DNA from: an uncultured Mediterraneibacter sp.
GTDB taxonomy: Bacteria; Bacillota; Clostridia; Lachnospirales; Lachnospiraceae
Assembly: GCA_934418295.1 (NCBI GenBank)
Contig: CAKRWZ010000057.1
Coordinates: 1 to 11,743 of the forward strand
DNA length: 11,743 nt
Direction of reading: 5' to 3'
Part shown: positions 1 through 7,279 of the stretch, one piece after another
How positions within the stretch are numbered: position 1 is the stretch's first letter
Layout of the letters: the number at the start of each line of letters is the position of its first letter
The notes under the pieces: generated by a model
Seen by the model: only the letters and a program-made list of their open reading frames with translations
The model's database searches: none
Told to the model about the DNA's origin: nothing
Translations under genes and position numbers: made by a program

Positions 1-2985
1 ACTGTATACTGCATCCGTCTTTGTCCATTCAGAAGCATCCACCGCTGCACTCGTACTTGTCGAAAAGCTATGCGCTCCCGGCAAAATCGTCGTTTTCAGA
101 TACCCTTCCTCAAACATTGTTTCTGCAGGCGCACCGTCTATATAGATCACCCCGTCCGCAGTATCCGACGGCACACACAATTCTCCTGTGGAATTGCCCG
201 GCACCGTAATACTTCCATCGATCTGTCCGTTGGCTCCTAATGTATAGGAAGCTTCAATCAAACCTTTCATCGTCGGGATTTTCACTGCACCTTCCGAAAC
301 TCCTCCCGGCTGCAATTTTACCTGAAAAGTCTCAAATCCCGGAGAGGTCGGCCGAATTCCGAACATTCCGCGCACCAGCATACTTCCCGGTGCGCTTCCC
401 CAGACATGGCTAAAGCTCATATTGGGTTTAAGACTGCTGTTCCATGCTTCCGGCGTTACAGTAACCCCAAGTCTGTAAAGCAAATAGGCCCAGCCGCGTA
501 CTCCCGGCATGGTCTCCGGATTGCTCATAATCTTCCGCGCCAGGTCTCCGTGATTGCTTTCGTAAAGACCCTGCAGCAAAAAATAAACGCCGTAGATGCT
601 CACCTGCAGTTCTCCATCCCCTTCAATAGCCGCCACCATCTGATCCGCCATAGCCTGATCCGTATAAACACCAAACGCCAACGAAAATACGGTGGCATGC
701 TGCGCTGAATGATCGACGACTCTTCCTCGCGCATTCAGTCCGTCATAAAAGGTCCCGCTGTCCGCATTATACAATTTGGTGATCATATTGCTGCGGATGC
801 TTGCTGCCAGCCCGCGGTAATGCTCCGCCTCTTCTGTATATCCCAGCACATCTGCAATCTTTGCCATATCCCCGTAGCCGCCCACGCACACGGCATTGAA
901 AACCGTATTGTAATAGGCTTCTGTCATCTTGTAGCCATCCCGTTCTGTAGTCGGCCAGTCTACCATGATCTTCTGTCCGGAAACATCACTGTCCGTCACG
1001 TCTTCCATCAGACCTATGTTCGCGTCATAATACTGCTCCAGCGTCTTTTCTTTCAGCTTCTGGTAATTGCTTTCCAGCTCTCTTTTATCACCGGTATACA
1101 TATAATTTTGGTACACCAACATGATATTGTACAAGGAATACTCTGCCGGCCAAGCTGTATGAGTCAGTAAATACTTTGCCGAATATCCCGCCAGAGTAGA
1201 CGCTTCCGAGTAAGAATAGCTGGTCATCGCTGCGATCAGGGCGTCTCCCTCATAAGCCCTTCTCTCTCGGTTCTGGGTATCTACATATACATCCTGATTG
1301 GTCACTTTGCTTGTATATTTGGAAAGTTCATACACATCATTCAGCACACCGTTGGCAGAACGGAAATAGGATGCCTCGTCATCAAAAGGCTGCCTCAGCT
1401 GCAATCCTCTTACCCGATCCGCACTCAACGCAGACTTGCAGCCCCGGATCATCACATAGCGGAAAGTTTTCATCCCGATCCCGGACACACTCTGTTCTCC
1501 CGCCTTTAACGTCCATTTTTCCTGATACTTGTTTCCGGTATTTAACTGGTATTTTACGCTGCCGTCTTCCTTTAATTCCTCCCCATATTCCAATATCAAC
1601 GTCTCTTTATTTCCGTTCACGTCCAGCTTCAGTGAACCGACGATCTCTTTTCCCATGTCGATCAGATAGGTGCCGTTTCCCATGTCTGTCACGGCTGCCG
1701 GCTGCACCTCATACCGTTTCATATTATCGGTCTCTGACGGCTCTAACGTGTAATTCGTTAAATTATTCTGACGGTTCGGCGTGCTCCAGCCCTTGGGATC
1801 ATATCCGACATTTTGCCAGCCTTCCGGATAATTGTTCATATTGATATTATCTTTTTTCGCCGTATAAAAGGAAGTTCCGATAGAAGCAGTATCCGTTCCG
1901 ATATAGACATTGTCTGCGCCCAAAACTTTCCAGGATGAGCTGTCCCGCCCACTGTTGTTTACCACCTGCTTCGTGCCGTCTGCATAATAATAGGTCAGCT
2001 GGCACAGCACCCCCGCGTCACTTTCCGCATAATTGACCAGACCGATCACATTCTTCTCTTCCTGCAAAAACTCAGTCAGATCATACGTATTGTAATACAG
2101 GCTCGTATCGTTGGCTCTCGTAGGGCCTGCTCCTACTTCCGTTCCGTTTACATACAGATTATAAATATACTGGCTCGTTTTCTCGGAAGATGTGGCCGTG
2201 ACGCTGATCACCGCCCGTTCCACATTTGCCGGGCGCTCCGCTTCTGTGCGCAGCATCACCACTTTCTGGGAACTCTTTCCCCAAAGAGATGCTGTGCCGG
2301 TCCATTCTTCTCCTACTGCCGTCGTAAACGGCTGTGCTTCTGACAGGGGGCTTTCTTCTCCCTGTGTATTCCGGATCTGCACCTGCCAATAATACAGCTC
2401 ATTGTCCTCCAGATATTCTGACAGATCATAGAGCACAGACGTATTCCGGGTGTCCTCCACCCAATCCGTATCATACACATACTGGTATGCCGAAGCATCC
2501 TTTTCCCGTGCAGACACCACAATACGGTATGCACCTTGCATCTGCACACCGTTTACCGCCGCATCCATCCAGCTGAAAGACAACTGCTCTTTTGAAACCC
2601 CGTAAGGCTGAGACAGAAGATTGATCTTCATGCCGTAAGGCGCACCCTCTCCGCCCTGAGCCGGATGCTTTTCTTCATCCTCCGCAGCTTCCTCTGCCTC
2701 AACTTTTTCGCCTTCGCTCTCAGAAATATTTTCCTCCGCAGCATTCTTTTGGTCATTTGATTCATTAAAATCTTTTTCCCCGTTTTCTGCTTCTTCCTGA
2801 TCCGAACCCTGCTCTGCGTCTCCATTTTCCTTCAGATCTCCCTGATCTGAAGCTCCGTCCCCGCTGCCGCTTTCTGTATTTTGATTTTCCGGCACCTCTT
2901 CTGCATATACCATCGGCGTACTAAAACAAGACGTCATTATGACAGATGCAATGATCACTGCCGTTTTTATCTTTTTAAAATGCAT
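1..2985 (-). CDS. Secreted GH78-family alpha-L-rhamnosidase, 3' end outside window
   Basis: The frame is open for 995 codons from ATG at 2985 and runs off the left edge without a stop. A GGGAG site lies 7 nt before the ATG. Residues 1-28 look like a signal peptide (basic start, hydrophobic core, VYA before E29). Residues 29-115 are an E/D/N/Q-rich low-complexity linker. Then come an FN3-like domain (about 117-220), a sugar-binding-like N-terminal rhamnosidase domain (about 228-400), a beta domain (about 430-525), an alpha-helical catalytic domain (about 530-870) and a C-terminal beta domain (870 on). In DTQNRERRAYEGD (569-581), E574 aligns with the GH78 general acid. E846 in PEAW aligns with the general base. 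HVWGSAPGS follows, as in GH78 enzymes. The inferred role is extracellular release of terminal L-rhamnose from plant or glycan substrates. The exact substrate cannot be read. Cell-wall anchoring signals, if any, lie outside the window. Confidence 0.88.
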   Translation of the reverse strand, partial: MHFKKIKTAVIIASVIMTSCFSTPMVYAEEVPENQNTESGSGDGASDQGDLKENGDAEQGSDQEEAENGEKDFNESNDQKNAAEENISESEGEKVEAEEAAEDEEKHPAQGGEGAPYGMKINLLSQPYGVSKEQLSFSWMDAAVNGVQMQGAYRIVVSAREKDASAYQYVYDTDWVEDTRNTSVLYDLSEYLEDNELYYWQVQIRNTQGEESPLSEAQPFTTAVGEEWTGTASLWGKSSQKVVMLRTEAERPANVERAVISVTATSSEKTSQYIYNLYVNGTEVGAGPTRANDTSLYYNTYDLTEFLQEEKNVIGLVNYAESDAGVLCQLTYYYADGTKQVVNNSGRDSSSWKVLGADNVYIGTDTASIGTSFYTAKKDNINMNNYPEGWQNVGYDPKGWSTPNRQNNLTNYTLEPSETDNMKRYEVQPAAVTDMGNGTYLIDMGKEIVGSLKLDVNGNKETLILEYGEELKEDGSVKYQLNTGNKYQEKWTLKAGEQSVSGIGMKTFRYVMIRGCKSALSADRVRGLQLRQPFDDEASYFRSANGVLNDVYELSKYTSKVTNQDVYVDTQNRERRAYEGDALIAAMTSYSYSEASTLAGYSAKYLLTHTAWPAEYSLYNIMLVYQNYMYTGDKRELESNYQKLKEKTLEQYYDANIGLMEDVTDSDVSGQKIMVDWPTTERDGYKMTEAYYNTVFNAVCVGGYGDMAKIADVLGYTEEAEHYRGLAASIRSNMITKLYNADSGTFYDGLNARGRVVDHSAQHATVFSLAFGVYTDQAMADQMVAAIEGDGELQVSIYGVYFLLQGLYESNHGDLARKIMSNPETMPGVRGWAYLLYRLGVTVTPEAWNSSLKPNMSFSHVWGSAPGSMLVRGMFGIRPTSPGFETFQVKLQPGGVSEGAVKIPTMKGLIEASYTLGANGQIDGSITVPGNSTGELCVPSDTADGVIYIDGAPAETMFEEGYLKTTILPGAHSFSTSTSAAVDASEWTKTDAVYS

Positions 2986-3032
2986 TTCAACACTCCCGAT
3001 TTTCTCTTTCTGTTTCCATACGGATATGATGT

Positions 3033-3041
3033 ATTATAACA
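3033..3041 (-). promoter_or_regulatory. Extended -10 promoter for the rhamnosidase gene
   Basis: On the minus strand there is a TATAAT preceded by TGT, giving an extended -10 element about 48 nt before the rhamnosidase ATG. No good -35 hexamer sits 16-18 bp upstream; that stretch is GC-rich and follows the upp terminator. A perfect extended -10 without a -35 fits a gene that depends on an activator, but that is inference. Confidence 0.5.
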
Positions 3042-3062
3042 TAAAAAAGCCGCTGCGCACAC

Positions 3063-3105
3063 TAAAACAGACTCTGATCCCGTGTTGCCGTGTACCAGAG
3101 TCTGT
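3063..3105 (-). terminator. Intrinsic terminator after upp
   Basis: A 10-bp perfect stem pairs 3067-3076 (ACAGACTCTG) with 3096-3105 (CAGAGTCTGT) around a 19-nt loop. On the minus strand it is followed by TTTT. It lies 49 nt past the upp stop and before the rhamnosidase promoter, so it should separate those two transcripts. The plus strand also has T-rich sequence after the stem, so it may work in both directions. Confidence 0.65.
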
Positions 3106-3153
3106 CTGTTTCTGTTTTTTGTTTCTGTTCTCTTTCTGTGAAATCAAATTCCT

Positions 3154-3783
3154 TTATTTCGTTCCGAAAATACGGTCGCCCGCATCGCCGAGTCCCGGGC
3201 AGATATATGCGTTTTCGTTCAACTCACGATCCAGGTGGCCGACAAAAATCTGCACATCCGGATGTGCTTTCTGCAGACGCTCCAGGCCTTCCGGTGCTGC
3301 GATGATAAACATACATTTGATATTCTTCCCGCCGTGCTGTTTGATGAAATCAACTGCTGCCACTGCAGAACCGCCGGTTGCCAGCATCGGATCCAAAACA
3401 AGGATCAGTCTCTGGTCGATCGGATCCGGCAATTTACAATAATATTCATGCGGCTCATGCGTTTCCGGATCACGATACAGTCCGATGTGTCCGATCTTTG
3501 CGGAAGGAACCAGTGTGGTCAAACCGTTTACCATGCCAAGGCCGGCACGAAGTACCGGTACGATAGCCAGTTTCTTACCGGAGAGCATCGGCGTCATACA
3601 TTTTTCGATAGGTGTTTCAATCTCCACATCTTCCAAAGAGAGATCTCTCAATGCCTCATATCCCATCAAGACCGCAATTTCTTCAATCAGTTTTCTGAAT
3701 TCGTTGGTTCCCGTCTCCTTATTGCGGATCATGGAAATTTTATGCTGTATCAACGGATGATCCAAAATCGTTACGTTTTCCAC
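3154..3783 (-). CDS. upp: Uracil phosphoribosyltransferase
   Basis: This enzyme makes UMP from uracil and PRPP in the cytosol, the last step of pyrimidine base salvage. The PRPP-binding loop DPMLATGGSA is at residues 131-140, and the uracil-binding C-terminus YICPGLGDAGDRIFGTK is at 193-209. I chose a GTG start at 3783. It gives 209 residues, the usual length for the family, begins MENVTILDHPLIQHK as relatives do, and has GGAGG 8 nt upstream. In-frame ATGs upstream at 3801 and 3882 are rejected: 3801 has no ribosome site and 3882 lies at or before the predicted transcription start. The gene stands alone between its own promoter and a terminator. cdd and the udp-like gene that would feed it uracil are about 7 kb away. 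No PyrR-type attenuator is evident in the roughly 95-nt leader. Confidence 0.96.
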   Translation of the reverse strand: MENVTILDHPLIQHKISMIRNKETGTNEFRKLIEEIAVLMGYEALRDLSLEDVEIETPIEKCMTPMLSGKKLAIVPVLRAGLGMVNGLTTLVPSAKIGHIGLYRDPETHEPHEYYCKLPDPIDQRLILVLDPMLATGGSAVAAVDFIKQHGGKNIKCMFIIAAPEGLERLQKAHPDVQIFVGHLDRELNENAYICPGLGDAGDRIFGTK

Positions 3784-3884
3784 TGTTCTTTCCTCCACCA
3801 TTTTCTGTTGTTTTTCGTTTTTTTGATCTGCAGGACAGCCCTGCTTCGAAACGGAGATTTCCCCATTCCGCACTTCCACCAAAG

Positions 3885-3913
3885 AGTTTACCTTAATATT
3901 CCCCGGAAGTCAA
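3885..3913 (-). promoter_or_regulatory. upp promoter
   Basis: On the minus strand, TTGACT (3908-3913) and TAAACT (3885-3890) are 17 bp apart, a good sigma-A arrangement. Predicted transcription starts near 3878, giving a leader of roughly 95 nt before the GTG at 3783. The -35 box lies 2 bp from the -35 box of the divergent dehydrogenase promoter. Confidence 0.65.
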
Positions 3914-3915
3914 TA

Positions 3916-3944
3916 TTTACACCTTTTTCAAAAAGGAGTAAAAT
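3916..3944 (+). promoter_or_regulatory. Promoter of 4-hydroxybutyrate dehydrogenase operon, with palindrome in spacer
   Basis: On the plus strand, TTTACA (3916-3921) and TAAAAT (3939-3944) are 17 bp apart. The spacer contains a perfect palindrome, CCTTTTT-C-AAAAAGG (3922-3936), filling most of the gap between the two boxes. A repressor bound there would block the promoter, so it is a candidate operator, but no regulator can be named. It does not match the Rex consensus I know (TTGTTAA and TTAACAA half sites). Confidence 0.55.
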
Positions 3945-3992
3945 AACAGCAACATTTAAATCGTTTCATTTTATAAAAAGGAGTGAATTTTT

Positions 3993-5105
3993 ATGCAGCA
4001 ATTAACGGTAAAACCTACGATCAGCAAATTTGACTCCTGCAAGGCATTTGCAGAGGAATTCCACATCGGGAAAGGCGACCTGATCATTACCAACGAGTAT
4101 ATTTATCAGCCGCATTTCGGTTCTCTGAATCTGGACTGCGAAGTGATCTTTCAGGAAAAGTACGGCGCCGGCGAACCGTCTGATGATATGGCAGAAGCCA
4201 TTTACAAGGACATTCAGACCACACCGAAGCGGATCATCGCCATCGGCGGCGGAACCGTCATCGATATTTCCAAATTGTTTGCATTGAAACAGGTTTCTCC
4301 GATCCTGGATCTTTATGACGGAAAAGTTCCTGTCGTAAAGGATAAGGAATTGGTACTTGTACCTACCACCTGCGGTACCGGATCCGAGGTGACCAACATT
4401 TCCATCCTGGCTTTGAACAGCCGCGGCACAAAGAAAGGTCTGGCTTCCGACGAAATGTATGCCGATTCTGCCGTTTTGATCCCCGAACTGCTGGAGGGAC
4501 TTCCTTTCCGCTTCTTTGCCACCAGCTCCATCGACGCGCTGATCCACGCTGTAGAATCCAGCCTTTCTCCAAAGGGAAATACCTACACCCGCCTCTTCGG
4601 TTACCGCGCCATCGAAATGATCCTGCACGGCTATCTGGAGATCCGCGACCACGGTGAAGAAGCCAGAAAACCACTTCTGGGGGATTTTCTCATCGCTTCC
4701 AACTACGCCGGGATCGCTTTTGGCAACGCAGGCTGTGCCGCTGTCCACGCGTTGAGCTATCCGTTGGGCGCTACCTATCATGTCGCTCACGGCGAATCCA
4801 ACTATGCGATGTTTACCGGTGTCATGAAAAATTATATGGAACTCAAGAGTGACGGCGAGATCGCAAAGCTGAACGCTTTCATCGCAGACATTTTAGGCTG
4901 CAGCACCGAAAATGTTTACGAGGAGCTGGAAAAGCTGCTGAACGTCCTGATCCCGAAAAAGGCACTTCACGAATACGGCATGAAAGAAGAAGAGATCGAA
5001 ACCTTTACCGACTCTGTCATCGAAAACCAGCAGCGGCTTCTGGCCAACAACTTTGTACCGCTGGACCGTGACCGGATCCTGAAGATTTACCGGGAGCTGT
5101 ACTGA
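3993..5105 (+). CDS. 4hbD: 4-hydroxybutyrate dehydrogenase (iron-dependent alcohol dehydrogenase family)
   Basis: This protein resembles the Clostridium kluyveri NAD-dependent 4-hydroxybutyrate dehydrogenase closely along its whole length, as I recall that sequence: 370 residues, with shared blocks such as FQEKYG.GEPSD, VPTTCGTGSEVTN and HEYGMKEEEIETF (REYGMKEEEIETF there). It interconverts succinate semialdehyde and 4-hydroxybutyrate. The nucleotide-binding GGGTVID is at 85-91. By alignment with FucO the metal ligands are D181, H185, H252 and H266, all present. An AAAAGGAG site is 9 nt before the ATG. It heads a two-gene unit with the pseudouridine synthase, 2 nt downstream, and is transcribed away from upp. 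No sucD, abfT or abfD homologue is in the window, so the pathway context is unseen. Another short-chain hydroxyacid or aldehyde substrate remains possible. Confidence 0.88.
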   Translation: MQQLTVKPTISKFDSCKAFAEEFHIGKGDLIITNEYIYQPHFGSLNLDCEVIFQEKYGAGEPSDDMAEAIYKDIQTTPKRIIAIGGGTVIDISKLFALKQVSPILDLYDGKVPVVKDKELVLVPTTCGTGSEVTNISILALNSRGTKKGLASDEMYADSAVLIPELLEGLPFRFFATSSIDALIHAVESSLSPKGNTYTRLFGYRAIEMILHGYLEIRDHGEEARKPLLGDFLIASNYAGIAFGNAGCAAVHALSYPLGATYHVAHGESNYAMFTGVMKNYMELKSDGEIAKLNAFIADILGCSTENVYEELEKLLNVLIPKKALHEYGMKEEEIETFTDSVIENQQRLLANNFVPLDRDRILKIYRELY

Positions 5106-5107
5106 TC

Positions 5108-5686
5108 GTGCATTATTACATGTTCAACAAGCCCTTCGGGTGCGTCTGTGCAAGACGGGATGACCGCTGGCTCACCGTGTTAGATTATTTCCGAGAGCTG
5201 CAGAATCCGGACCTGTCTCCCGTCGGTCGGTTAGACCGGGAGACAGAAGGGCTTTTGTTTCTTACCGACGACGGCAAATGGAACCAGCAGATGACGCATC
5301 CCGACCATGCAAAAGAAAAGCAATATGCTTTTACCGCCATGGGAACCTTGACCGAGGCCCAATGCCGGTCTTTGGAATCCGGCATTTTGCTTACCGGCTC
5401 CGACAGACCGACGGCACCGGCCAAAGTGGAGATAATCGACCATTCCCGGCTTTGTGAAATACTTCCGACACTTCCGGATGAACTCCAGTGGCGGCTTTCC
5501 CGCAATCACCCGGATCAGCCGGTCACTTTCGGGAACCTGACCCTGACGGAAGGCCGCAAGCACCAGGTACGACGAATGCTGCGTGCCGTCGGCTGTTATG
5601 TCATCGCGTTGAAGCGCCTGTCTGCAGGCGGTATTGTACTGGATCCAAAGTTGAAACCAGGCCAGTGGAAAGAATTCCGGCCATAG
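5108..5686 (+). CDS. RsuA/RluE-type rRNA pseudouridine synthase without S4 domain
   Basis: This small RNA-modifying enzyme isomerises a uridine in rRNA (or possibly tRNA) to pseudouridine. The catalytic motif GRLDRETEGLL is at residues 40-50 with D43 as the catalytic aspartate. The KPFG block near the N-terminus and TEGRKHQVRRML (148-159) are also typical of the family. At 192 residues it lacks the N-terminal S4 RNA-binding domain of RsuA and so resembles RluE in build. I chose the GTG at 5108 because family members begin a few residues before the FNKP block. It lies 2 nt past the dehydrogenase stop, so translation is probably coupled. A GGGAG sits 11 nt upstream inside the previous gene. An ATG at 5120 is the alternative. 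The target uridine cannot be read from sequence. Transcription ends at the hairpins after 5687. Confidence 0.9.
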   Translation: MHYYMFNKPFGCVCARRDDRWLTVLDYFRELQNPDLSPVGRLDRETEGLLFLTDDGKWNQQMTHPDHAKEKQYAFTAMGTLTEAQCRSLESGILLTGSDRPTAPAKVEIIDHSRLCEILPTLPDELQWRLSRNHPDQPVTFGNLTLTEGRKHQVRRMLRAVGCYVIALKRLSAGGIVLDPKLKPGQWKEFRP

Positions 5687-5728
5687 ACTAAAAAAGATCC
5701 ACCGGATCTTTTTGTCGTATGCTTGGCA
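5687..5728. terminator. Bidirectional terminator, tandem repeat unit 1 (42 bp)
   Basis: A-run, AGATCC, loop ACC, GGATCT, then TTTT make an A-stem-T terminator that reads on both strands. It starts immediately after the pseudouridine synthase stop. The last 14 nt (TCGTATGCTTGGCA) are not part of the hairpin but are identical in unit 2. Confidence 0.8.
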
Positions 5729-5770
5729 ACTAAAAAAGGTCCATCGGACCTTTTTATCGTATGCTTGGCA
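5729..5770. terminator. Bidirectional terminator, tandem repeat unit 2 (42 bp)
   Basis: This is an exact-length tandem copy of unit 1 with 4 differences in 42 positions. Two of them form one base pair: the stem is AGGTCC/GGACCT here and AGATCC/GGATCT in unit 1, so an A-T pair became G-C. The other two fall in the loop and just after the T-run. The hairpin also serves the minus strand, downstream of glmM. Confidence 0.8.
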
Positions 5771-5776
5771 ACAAAT

Positions 5777-5823
5777 GGCAGGCATCGAAACTTCTTTAAG
5801 CTTCGATGCCTGCCGTTTTGTTT
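5777..5823. terminator. Strong terminator hairpin between convergent genes
   Basis: A 13-bp perfect stem pairs 5777-5789 (GGCAGGCATCGAA) with 5802-5814 (TTCGATGCCTGCC), with a further 3 bp inside. GTTTTGTTT follows on the plus strand; ATTTGTTG follows on the minus strand, so it is a better terminator for plus-strand transcripts. With the two 42-bp units it makes three hairpins in about 130 bp. Confidence 0.8.
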
Positions 5824-5857
5824 ATCACGACGAGTCGTTTCTGTTTATATCTTTTAT

Positions 5858-7204
5858 TTACGCTTCGCAAAGCCCACGGGCTTTGATTACATCCGTCACT
5901 TGTTTTACATGCTTCTGACAGAGCTCATCCGTCTCTGCTTCCACCATTACGCGGATCACCGGCTCAGTTCCGCTTTCCCTTACCAGGATGCGCCCGTCGC
6001 TGCCCAAGGCTTCTGCCACGGCTGCCACCGCTTTCTGAACTTCCGGATCTGCCTGCGCTTCCCGTTTATCTTTCACCCTCACATTCTCCAGAAGCTGCGG
6101 ATAGATCACCACTTCCTCCGTCAGTCTTCCCAGAGACATCTTTTTCTCGAGGATCACTTCCATGATCATAAGGGAAGTTAAAATACCGTCACCTGTTCTG
6201 GAATGCTTACTGAAGATAATGTGGCCGGACTGTTCGCCGCCCAGTACATAACCATTCTGCATCATGTTTTCTGCCACAAAACGGTCACCTACCGCCGTCT
6301 GCTCATAACGCATCCCGATCTTGTCACAGGCTTTATAAAGTCCAAGATTCGACATGACCGTCGTCACAATCGTATTATTCTCTAATCTTCCCTGCTCCAT
6401 CAAATATTTTCCGCAGACATAAAGGATCAGATCCCCGTTTACTACCTCTGCATTTTCATCCACCGCAATACAGCGGTCTGCATCCCCGTCATAAGCAAAT
6501 GCCACATCCAGCTTTTTCTCTTTGACAAATTCCTGCAGCACTTCGATGTGGGTCGAACCGCAGTCCCGATTGATATTTGTACCGTCCGGCTCGTTATTGA
6601 TCACATAGGTTTTTGCACCCAGCGCATCAAACACGCTTTTGGCGATGCTGGAGGCGCTTCCGTTCGAACAGTCCAGGCCGATCCGCATCTCCTTGAAAGA
6701 CCGGGTCGCAATGGAAATCAAATGTCCGATATAGCGGTTTCTTCCTGCCGAAAAATCTACGGTGCGACCGATCTGTTCTCTGGTTGCCAGCGGAAGTTCC
6801 GGGATTTTTCCGTCGATATAGGCCTCGATCTGCTCTTCCACCTCTTTTTCAATCTTCTGACCATTCCCGTTCATAACCTTGATTCCGTTATCATAGAAGG
6901 GATTATGGCTGGCGGAGATCATGATCCCACAATCAAAATCCTCGGTCCGGATCACATAAGACACGCTGGGAGTCGTGGTCACATGCAGCAGATACGCGTC
7001 TGCTCCGGAAGCCGTAAGCCCCGCCGACAATGCATCCTCAAACATATAACTGCTCCGTCTCGTATCCTTACCGATCACAATTCTTGCCTTGTGCTCTTTT
7101 CCGTAATACCAGCCCAGAAATCTTCCCACTTTAAAGGCGTGTTCCACATTCAATACCACGTTTGCCTCTCCGCGGAAACCGTCTGTTCCAAAATATTTTC
7201 CCAT
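5858..7204 (-). CDS. glmM: Phosphoglucosamine mutase
   Basis: GlmM converts glucosamine-6-phosphate to glucosamine-1-phosphate, feeding UDP-GlcNAc synthesis for peptidoglycan and other envelope polymers. All four signature sites of the alpha-phosphohexomutase family are present: the phosphoserine loop SASHNP (97-102, S99), the metal site DGDADR (239-244), the sugar-binding GGEQSGH (322-328) and the phosphate-binding RESGTEP (409-415). Its 448 residues match the usual length, and it begins GKYFGTDGFRG as GlmM does. AAGGAG lies 6 nt before the ATG. It follows the FAD-dependent oxidoreductase by 75 nt with no terminator visible between them, so the two are probably co-transcribed. Transcription ends in the hairpin cluster shared with the convergent pseudouridine synthase. 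Confidence 0.97.
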   Translation of the reverse strand: MGKYFGTDGFRGEANVVLNVEHAFKVGRFLGWYYGKEHKARIVIGKDTRRSSYMFEDALSAGLTASGADAYLLHVTTTPSVSYVIRTEDFDCGIMISASHNPFYDNGIKVMNGNGQKIEKEVEEQIEAYIDGKIPELPLATREQIGRTVDFSAGRNRYIGHLISIATRSFKEMRIGLDCSNGSASSIAKSVFDALGAKTYVINNEPDGTNINRDCGSTHIEVLQEFVKEKKLDVAFAYDGDADRCIAVDENAEVVNGDLILYVCGKYLMEQGRLENNTIVTTVMSNLGLYKACDKIGMRYEQTAVGDRFVAENMMQNGYVLGGEQSGHIIFSKHSRTGDGILTSLMIMEVILEKKMSLGRLTEEVVIYPQLLENVRVKDKREAQADPEVQKAVAAVAEALGSDGRILVRESGTEPVIRVMVEAETDELCQKHVKQVTDVIKARGLCEA

Positions 7205-7279
7205 AGAATTCTCCTTTTCCCGGATCTATGCAGCCGTACAACCGTTCATCCGCGCTTCCTTATCTGCGCAGATGATCGA

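Noticed and set aside
2923..2940. A lipoprotein lipobox (MTSC, C20) in the rhamnosidase signal peptide
   Set aside because: The residues before C20 fit the lipobox poorly, and a normal VYA cleavage site follows at 26-28.
3235..4005. A 256-codon plus-strand open frame antisense to upp
   Set aside because: It lies antisense to a gene with full UPRT motifs, crosses both divergent promoters and shows no domain.
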